Below are positions 6,449-10,835 of a stretch of 10,835 nucleotides of DNA, in pieces. Under the pieces are notes generated by a model. That model made no database searches and was not told where the DNA came from. It saw only the letters and a program-made list of their open reading frames with translations. The first letter of the stretch is position 1. Every line of letters starts with the position of its first letter. This stretch comes from Paracoccaceae bacterium. Its GTDB lineage: Bacteria; Pseudomonadota; Alphaproteobacteria; Rhodobacterales; Rhodobacteraceae. Made by a program: the position numbers and the translations under genes. Location of the stretch: assembly GCA_023263735.1 (NCBI GenBank), contig JALQUQ010000068.1, forward strand, positions 1-10,835. The letters are read 5' to 3'.

Positions 6449-7507
6449 TTAATCCTTCCATGTCCGGTCCAGAACGCCCAGCCAATTGTCGATGGCGATC
6501 TTTTTCAAAAGGGGCGCGTCATATCCATGCGCGCCAAGGGCCTGCAACAGGTCTTGAACGCCGCAGACGTCTTTCATCCGATTGGGGATCAGCGCGCCGT
6601 CAAAGTCTGATCCAAGGCCCACGTGATCCTCACCCAGATGGGTCAGAAGATGATCCATATGTCGCAAGAGCGGATCAAACCCCCGGTCTGCATCCCGCAA
6701 CCCATCGGGGTTCAGAAACCCGACGGCGTAATTGATCCCCACCATGCCCCGGCTTTCGCGGATGATGGCAAGCTGGCGGTCGGTCAGATTGCGGCTTGAG
6801 GGGCAAATGGCATGCGCGTTGGAATGGGTGGCCACCAAGGGGGCATCGCTGATCGCGGCCACGTCGTTGAACCCAGCCTCGTTCAGATGGCTCAGGTCGA
6901 TCAAAATCCCCAGCCGATTGCATTCGCGCACCAGATCCTTGCCAACGGCCGTCAGGCCGGGGCCGATGTCGGGTGAGGCGGGATAGGCAAAAGGAACGCC
7001 ATGCCCGAAAATGGTGGGGCGGCTCCACACCGGGCCAAGGGAGCGCAATCCCTGTTCGTAAAACTGGTGGAGTTCGGTCAGGTCGGGGCCAATCGCCTCG
7101 GCGCCCTCCATATGGACGATCCCGGCGATCTGGCCCTTTGCAATCGCCGTTTTCAGGTCAAGACCGCTTCGGCACAGGACAAAGGCACCGTCCGACACCT
7201 GTTCCATCCAGTTCAGATGCGCCATCGCCTCATCGGCCATTGTGCGCGCCAAGTCAAAATCAAGCGGGCGCGGAAGTGGCTGCCGATAGGGTGGGTTCCA
7301 CAGGCTTGGGTCCAGGAAATTCGTCCCCTCCGACTTGGGTGGGGGCAGAAAGATTGCAAAGAACCCTCCGGCAAAACCGGCGTGTCGCATGCGGGGTAGA
7401 TCAAGATGGCCTCGCGCCTCTCCTTCGATCCAGATTTTTTCGCGCAGGTCCGGTTGGACCAGCAGGCGCATCACCAGATCGTTGTGGCCGTCAAAAAAGG
7501 GGATCAT
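6449..7507 (-). CDS. Membrane dipeptidase family (renal dipeptidase, M19) zinc hydrolase
   Basis: A 352-aa amidohydrolase-fold enzyme of peptidase family M19, which cleaves dipeptides, including some with D or unusual residues, using two zinc ions. All expected ligands are visible: H8 and D10 in FDGHND, E134 in VHMEGAEAIG, H207 in IDLSHLN, H228 in ATHSNAH and D301 in GLGSDFDG. The Glu-His (73) and His-His (21) intervals equal those of the human enzyme (E125, H198, H219). No signal peptide precedes the first metal motif, so it should be cytoplasmic. ATG 7507 has AGGA about 9 nt upstream. It heads a reverse transcript with the FAH gene and is divergent from the ThuA gene. With two glutamate ligases nearby it may process gamma-glutamyl or other dipeptide-like intermediates, but that is inference. 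Confidence 0.92.
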   Translation of the reverse strand: MIPFFDGHNDLVMRLLVQPDLREKIWIEGEARGHLDLPRMRHAGFAGGFFAIFLPPPKSEGTNFLDPSLWNPPYRQPLPRPLDFDLARTMADEAMAHLNWMEQVSDGAFVLCRSGLDLKTAIAKGQIAGIVHMEGAEAIGPDLTELHQFYEQGLRSLGPVWSRPTIFGHGVPFAYPASPDIGPGLTAVGKDLVRECNRLGILIDLSHLNEAGFNDVAAISDAPLVATHSNAHAICPSSRNLTDRQLAIIRESRGMVGINYAVGFLNPDGLRDADRGFDPLLRHMDHLLTHLGEDHVGLGSDFDGALIPNRMKDVCGVQDLLQALGAHGYDAPLLKKIAIDNWLGVLDRTWKD

Positions 7508-7742
7508 GTCGGTTTTCCTGCAGATTTGCGCTGTATCCTTTCTTTTCGGAACGGTTTTTGCAAGCTGAACGGATCTTCGCCAGCTTTACCAAAGCGCTTT
7601 GGATTGTGCTTGTGCCAGATGGGCTAAACCGTGTATCGGTAGAGCGGGAATTCCAGAATTGTTGATCTTTTCGACTCGGGCCAGTCTTCAAACCGTTCAG
7701 CAATTTGTGGAACATCGTTTTCTGATATCGAGGGAGGTCGCT
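7508..7742. promoter_or_regulatory. Divergent control region between dipeptidase and ThuA genes
   Basis: 235 bp without a credible gene. It contains the 14-bp palindrome at 7589-7602, a wide 9-bp inverted repeat (GCTGAACGG 7564-7572 against CCGTTCAGC 7693-7701) and the ThuA ribosome-binding site GGGAGG. I could not find a convincing -35/-10 pair in either direction. Confidence 0.5.
7589..7602. promoter_or_regulatory. Perfect 14-bp palindrome CCAAAGCGCTTTGG, candidate LacI-family operator
   Basis: The site is fully self-complementary with a central CG inside AAAGCGCTTT, the layout typical of LacI-family operators that control sugar genes. It sits 82 nt from the dipeptidase start and 141 nt from the ThuA start, so one repressor could control both directions. 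ThuA/ThuB genes of rhizobia are under a LacI-type regulator (ThuR), which fits; no such regulator gene lies in this window. Confidence 0.5.
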
Positions 7743-8528
7743 ATGACTATTCGTGTTACCGTCTGGGGTGAAAACGTTCACGAGACTAAGAACAAGATTG
7801 TTGCGGGCATCTATCCCAAGGGGATGCACACGACGATCGCAGATGCCTTGAATGCCGATCCTGCCCTTTCGGCGACCACGGTCACCCTGCAAGACCCCGA
7901 GCATGGCCTGACCGAAGCGAAACTGGCAGAAACCGACGTTCTGATCTGGTGGGGGCATGCCGCCCATGGTGATGTGCAAGATGCCATCGTCGAGCGGGTG
8001 TGCAATGCGGTCTGGTCGGGGATGGGGATCATCTTTCTTCATTCGGCGCATTTCGCAAAACCGTTCAAGCGTCTGATGGGCTCGCCCTGCAATCTGACCT
8101 GGCGTGAGGCTGGTGAACGCGAGCGGATTTGGCTGACCAGCCGAAACCACCCGATCGCCGCAGGTTTGCCCGATCACTTCGAACTGGAAAACGAAGAGAT
8201 GTATGGCGAACCCTTTGGTGTGCCGGACCCGATGGAAACCGTGTTTGTGTCGTGGTTCCAGGGGGGCGAAGTGTTCCGTTCGGGCCTGACCTACAAGCGG
8301 GGCGCGGGCAATGTGTTCTATTTCCGCCCCGGCCACGAAACCTATCCGACCTATCACGACAAGAACGTGCAAAAGGTCATCTCGAACGCGGCGAAATGGG
8401 CATACAACCCGGCGGCACGGATCGCAGACCCAAGTGCGGCCCCGAATGTTCCGGTGGAAACGGCGTTGGAAAAGATCGAAGAGCGCGGCCCCCGTCTGCA
8501 TCAGGCTGGCGAAGAAGGATACCGGTAA
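7743..8528 (+). CDS. ThuA-like protein (trehalose utilization family)
   Basis: A 261-aa protein of the ThuA-like family, which has a class I glutamine-amidotransferase-like fold. Family patterns visible are RVTVWGENVHE at 4-14, YPKGMH near 24, DVLIWWGHAAHGDV near 65, GMGIIFLHSAHFAKPFKRL near 93, and YFRPGHETYPTYHD near 193. In Sinorhizobium meliloti ThuA works with ThuB in oxidative use of trehalose and related disaccharides through 3-keto sugars; the exact reaction of ThuA is unclear to me. ATG 7743 is chosen for its strong GGGAGG 6 nt upstream; a longer frame from 7599 is not family-like. A Gfo/Idh/MocA dehydrogenase starts 1 nt after the stop, matching the thuA-thuB pairing, so these form one operon. 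Sequence alone does not prove trehalose as substrate. Confidence 0.9.
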   Translation: MTIRVTVWGENVHETKNKIVAGIYPKGMHTTIADALNADPALSATTVTLQDPEHGLTEAKLAETDVLIWWGHAAHGDVQDAIVERVCNAVWSGMGIIFLHSAHFAKPFKRLMGSPCNLTWREAGERERIWLTSRNHPIAAGLPDHFELENEEMYGEPFGVPDPMETVFVSWFQGGEVFRSGLTYKRGAGNVFYFRPGHETYPTYHDKNVQKVISNAAKWAYNPAARIADPSAAPNVPVETALEKIEERGPRLHQAGEEGYR

Positions 8529-8529
8529 G

Positions 8530-9588
8530 ATGGTCAAACCCGTTCGCTTGTTAATCGTCGGCACGGGGGGCATGGCCCGCCATCACGCCGAACATTTCGC
8601 AAAGATCCCGGGCGTGTCTCTGGTGGCTGGTGTCGATACGCGCCCGGCCCAGCTTGAGGCCTTTCAGGCGGCCCATGGCATTGCGCACGGCTTCACCTCG
8701 ATCGAGGAGGCGCTGAAGTGGGGGGAATTCGACGCCGTCACCAACGTGACGCCCGACCCTGCCCATTATCCGACTGTCATGCCGTTTCTGGCGGCGGGCA
8801 AACATGTCCTGTGTGAAAAGCCTTTGGCCACGAACGAAGCGCATGCCATGGAAATGGCGACGGCTGCGGCAAAGGCGGGCGTGGTCAATATGGTCAACCT
8901 GACCTATCGCAATGTGCCGGCCTTGCAAGAAGCCGCGCGGATGGTCCGCGCCGGTGCCATTGGAACGGTCCGGCATTTCGAGGCGTCTTATCTGCAAAGC
9001 TGGTTGACCCAACCGGCATGGGGCGATTGGAAGACCGAGTCTCAGTGGCTGTGGCGGTTGTCGAGCAAGCACGGATCAAAAGGCGTGCTGGGCGATGTTG
9101 GCATCCACATTCTGGACTTTGCCACCTTTGTTGCCGGCCTTTCCGCGACCAACATCTCGTGTTTGCTGCGCACCTTTGACAAGGCCCCCGGCGGTCAGAT
9201 CGGGGAATATGTGCTGGATGCGAATGACAGCGCAACGATGCAGGTCGTGCTGGAAAACGGGGCTTTGGGCACGGTTGCGGCAACGCGCTTTGCGACGGGC
9301 CATCTGAACGACCTGCGCCTGCGTCTCTATGGCGACAAAGGGGGGCTGGAGGTCAGCTTTGAAAAGGCGGTCAGCAAATTGCGCGCCTGTCTTGAGCCCA
9401 ACATTCAATCGGCCGAGTGGACCGAGATCGAATGCCCGGAAACGCCGATGGTCTATCAGCGCTTTATCGCGGCGATCCGTGGCGAAGGGGAAGCCATCCC
9501 CGATTTTGCCCGTGGTGCCGATCTTCAGCGGCTGCTGGACCGGGCCGAGCAATCGGCTGGCCAGAATGGGGTCGTGCTGGCGATCTGA
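8530..9588 (+). CDS. Gfo/Idh/MocA-family NAD(P)-dependent oxidoreductase (ThuB-like by context)
   Basis: A 352-aa soluble dehydrogenase. The Rossmann NAD(P)-binding motif GTGGMARHH is at 11-19, the hallmark EKP of the family at 96-98 in VLCEKPLA, and the catalytic D189-H193 pair in GDVGIHILDF, followed by the C-terminal alpha/beta substrate domain. These enzymes oxidise sugars, inositols or glycosides, often at C3. ATG 8530 lies 1 nt after the ThuA stop with AAGGA about 10 nt upstream; longer frames upstream read through the ThuA gene and are not real. Coupling to a ThuA-like gene suggests oxidation of a disaccharide or sugar derivative as with ThuB, but I cannot confirm orthology by eye. The operon ends at the hairpins at 9599-9654. 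Confidence 0.9.
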   Translation: MVKPVRLLIVGTGGMARHHAEHFAKIPGVSLVAGVDTRPAQLEAFQAAHGIAHGFTSIEEALKWGEFDAVTNVTPDPAHYPTVMPFLAAGKHVLCEKPLATNEAHAMEMATAAAKAGVVNMVNLTYRNVPALQEAARMVRAGAIGTVRHFEASYLQSWLTQPAWGDWKTESQWLWRLSSKHGSKGVLGDVGIHILDFATFVAGLSATNISCLLRTFDKAPGGQIGEYVLDANDSATMQVVLENGALGTVAATRFATGHLNDLRLRLYGDKGGLEVSFEKAVSKLRACLEPNIQSAEWTEIECPETPMVYQRFIAAIRGEGEAIPDFARGADLQRLLDRAEQSAGQNGVVLAI

Positions 9589-9598
9589 ACTTGTGCAG

Positions 9599-9627
9599 GG
9601 CAGGCGGGGTCACGCACCTCGCCTGCC
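9599..9627 (+). terminator. Strong hairpin after the ThuA/Gfo operon
   Basis: GGCAGGCGGGGT pairs with ACCTCGCCTGCC (12-bp stem, one G-T wobble) around a 5-nt loop CACGC, beginning 11 nt after the dehydrogenase stop. There is no T-tract, so it may act as a weak terminator or mRNA 3' stabiliser. Confidence 0.5.
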
Positions 9628-9636
9628 ACACTCAAA

Positions 9637-9653
9637 GGGGGCTTTTCGCCCCC
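9637..9653 (-). terminator. Hairpin terminator of ubiK
   Basis: GGGGGC (9637-9642) pairs with GCCCCC (9648-9653). Read on the reverse strand the loop is GAAAA and the stem is followed by TTT, beginning 8 nt after the ubiK stop. The convergent genes share this 73-nt gap with the forward hairpin. Confidence 0.55.
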
Positions 9654-9661
9654 CGCCGCCG

Positions 9662-9913
9662 TCAGCCTTTCGACAGCTTTTCTTCCAATGCGGCCAGACG
9701 CGCGGCCAAGGCGGTATTTTCTTCGCGGGCGCGGGCGGCCATGGCACGAACGGCCTCGAATTCTTCGCGGGTCACGAAATCGCGGTCGGCCATCCACCGG
9801 TCGATGAAGCCTTTCATCGCGGTTTCGGCTTCGGTCTTTGCGCCTTGGGCCACGCCCATTGCATTGGTCATCAACTGACTCAGATCATCGAACAGCTTGT
9901 TGTTGCCCGCCAT
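9662..9913 (-). CDS. ubiK: UbiK (YqiC/BMFP) accessory factor for ubiquinone biosynthesis
   Basis: An 83-aa protein of the UbiK/YqiC family (membrane fusogenic protein domain). In E. coli UbiK assists ubiquinone biosynthesis under aerobic conditions by binding UbiJ and lipids. The family layout is visible: an amphipathic N-terminal helix (FDDLSQLMTNAMGVAQGAK), then FIDRWMADRDFVTREEFEAV, then a coiled coil from about residue 50 to 80 rich in Ala, Arg and Glu (AAREENTALAARLAALEEKL type). AAGGA is 9 nt upstream of ATG 9913. It is divergent from lgt, an arrangement I recognise from Rhodobacterales. It is a housekeeping gene, so the accessory block ends to its left. Confidence 0.85.
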   Translation of the reverse strand: MAGNNKLFDDLSQLMTNAMGVAQGAKTEAETAMKGFIDRWMADRDFVTREEFEAVRAMAARAREENTALAARLAALEEKLSKG

Positions 9914-10057
9914 GAGGCCATCCTTTCGCGCTTTGCCCCTATATGGACTTCTGCGCGGCCGGGCTCAAGTGTGGGCATCACAACTTGGCGCGCCACATTG
10001 ACATATTTCCCCCGCTTGCCGACAAGCATGCGGACATTTGCTGTGCAAAGGTAGATC
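9914..10057. promoter_or_regulatory. Divergent ubiK/lgt promoter region
   Basis: 144 bp. On the forward strand TTGACA (9998-10003) is a perfect -35, although the hexamer 17 nt on (GACAAG) is a poor -10. On the reverse strand TTGAGC (9968-9963) and TATAGG (9943-9938) with a 19-nt spacer could drive ubiK. AAAGG at 10047-10051 is the lgt ribosome-binding site. Confidence 0.35.
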
Positions 10058-10522
10058 ATGAGCTACATTCCGTTTCCCGACATCTCGCCCGAGATTTTCT
10101 CGATCTCGATTGACGGGATGACCTTTGCGCTGCGTTGGTATGCGTTGGCCTATATCGCCGGGCTGCTGATTGGATGGAAGCTGGCCGTCATGGCCGTGCG
10201 ACGCCCGGCGCTTTGGGGTGGCCAACCGCCGATGACCGAAGAGCAGATCGAGTCTCTGCTCACTTGGGTTATTCTTGGCGTCATTCTGGGCGGCCGTCTG
10301 GGGCATGTGCTGTTCTACCAGCCGGGGGACTATTTCGCGCACCCCTTGCAGATTTTCAAAATCTGGGAAGGTGGAATGTCGTTTCATGGTGGGTTTCTGG
10401 GTGTGGCGGTGGCGGGGATCGCCTTTTGCCGCAGCCAAGGGATTGCGATGCTCAAGACCGCCGATCTCATGGCGATCAGCGCGCCGCCCGGGCTGTTTCT
10501 GGGAACAGCACCTGCCGTTTAG
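10058..10522 (+). pseudogene. lgt: Truncated prolipoprotein diacylglyceryl transferase (Lgt)
   Basis: Lgt is an integral inner-membrane enzyme that moves diacylglycerol from phosphatidylglycerol onto the lipobox cysteine of prolipoproteins. Residues 1-149 look intact: [18 protein letters not shown] (first membrane segment), [21 protein letters not shown], and [12 protein letters not shown] with H110 at the place of the essential E. coli His103, then [14 protein letters not shown]. The next residues should begin the signature G-R-x-x-N-F-x-N-x-E; instead the frame reads TAPAV and stops at 10520-10522. Usual length is near 290-300 aa, so half the protein, including the conserved Arg and Asn of the signature, is missing and the product cannot be active. 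Start and ribosome-binding site look normal. The break is at about 10504, where the DNA turns into unrelated sequence. Confidence 0.85.
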
Positions 10523-10536
10523 TGCACGCCTCGGTC

Positions 10537-10835
10537 TCAGCTCGGGGCCGCTAGGCCGTTGATCCACGCCACGAACCCGTCGTCGCACCGCACCCTGAGA
10601 AGCAGGCGCTGGTAGTCCCGGCCGCGGGCGTACAGCGAGATGACAGCCTGCGTCGGATCGGCCAGGCGGGCGGTCTCGTGCGCGCGCCAGTCGCCCGACG
10701 CCGAGACCGGCAGGTAGTCCATGCGGGCGGTGATCACGCTCACCGTCCCCTCCACCAGAGCGGCCGGACGGGCCCGCTTCATGCCATGCGAAGCCATGTA
10801 ATCCATGCTTGCATGAAACCCGGACGCCAGCCAGG
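10537..10835 (-). CDS. Partial ORF with a DDGFVAWING motif, unknown function
   Basis: The reverse strand is open from the right edge to a TGA at 10537-10539, about 98 codons, with its 5' end outside the window. I do not recognise the gene. The C-terminal part (LLLRVRCDDGFVAWING) resembles a beta-strand motif (LRVRYDDGFVAYLNG) seen in secreted modular proteins with galactose-binding-like domains, which would normally continue beyond NG; here only LAAPS follows. The frame may therefore be cut close to the same junction that breaks lgt. Codon use is more GC-rich than the genes to the left. It could be the 3' end of a gene on an inserted element, a gene from another genome joined in assembly, or, less likely, a chance frame. 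Confidence 0.45.
   Translation of the reverse strand, partial: WLASGFHASMDYMASHGMKRARPAALVEGTVSVITARMDYLPVSASGDWRAHETARLADPTQAVISLYARGRDYQRLLLRVRCDDGFVAWINGLAAPS

Noticed and set aside
8311..8529. Longer start for the Gfo/Idh/MocA gene.
   Set aside because: It would overlap ThuA by 218 nt with Arg/Ser-rich residues; the Rossmann motif follows directly after ATG 8530.
7491..8573. Reverse-strand open frame of 360 codons over ThuA.
   Set aside because: Antisense shadow; the ThuA frame has a strong ribosome-binding site and complete family motifs.
9965..10588. Reverse-strand open frame over lgt.
   Set aside because: It spans the lgt junction and shows no protein family pattern; antisense artefact.
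1..10835. Search for tRNA, rRNA, CRISPR arrays, transposase genes or direct-repeat arrays.
   Set aside because: None was seen by eye on either strand; weak cases could escape without a covariance search.

Overview
The window looks like an alphaproteobacterial chromosome, most likely Rhodobacterales (Roseobacter or Paracoccus-like). The reasons are GC-rich codon use, tightly packed short operons, and the ubiK-lgt pair at the right, a housekeeping neighbourhood I associate with this group. Taxonomy is inferred from gene content only.

Layout. Positions 2-112 hold an internal piece of a GH19 lysozyme/chitinase that loses its family pattern abruptly. From 198 to 5242 there is an accessory nitrogen-metabolism block: a class III PLP aminotransferase and a glutamine-synthetase-like (PuuA-type) ligase form a forward operon; a reverse-strand PdxJ (pyridoxine 5'-phosphate synthase) of a non-proteobacterial type runs into its tail; a second PuuA-type ligase diverges from pdxJ; and a reverse-strand fumarylacetoacetate-hydrolase-family enzyme runs into the tail of that second ligase. 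Both tail-to-tail pairs overlap by exactly 4 bp. The FAH gene lies downstream of a zinc-dependent membrane-dipeptidase-family gene on the same strand. A 235-bp divergent region with a perfect 14-bp palindrome (7589-7602) separates this reverse pair from a forward ThuA-like plus Gfo/Idh/MocA dehydrogenase pair. Two hairpins close that operon against the reverse gene ubiK, which is divergent from lgt.

Working together (inference): the ligases probably gamma-glutamylate amines or amino acids rather than ammonia, the aminotransferase deaminates a product, the PdxJ paralogue may supply PLP or make a related compound, the dipeptidase could cleave a dipeptide-like intermediate, and the FAH enzyme acts on a 2-keto or dioxo acid. 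ThuA/Gfo pairs are known from disaccharide oxidation in rhizobia. No transporter or regulator is visible in the window, so the substrate cannot be named.

The right end is odd: lgt keeps only its first 149 codons, loses its catalytic signature at about 10504, and is followed by unrelated DNA carrying a reverse-strand partial ORF. Both window edges therefore show broken genes, from real rearrangement or from chimeric assembly.
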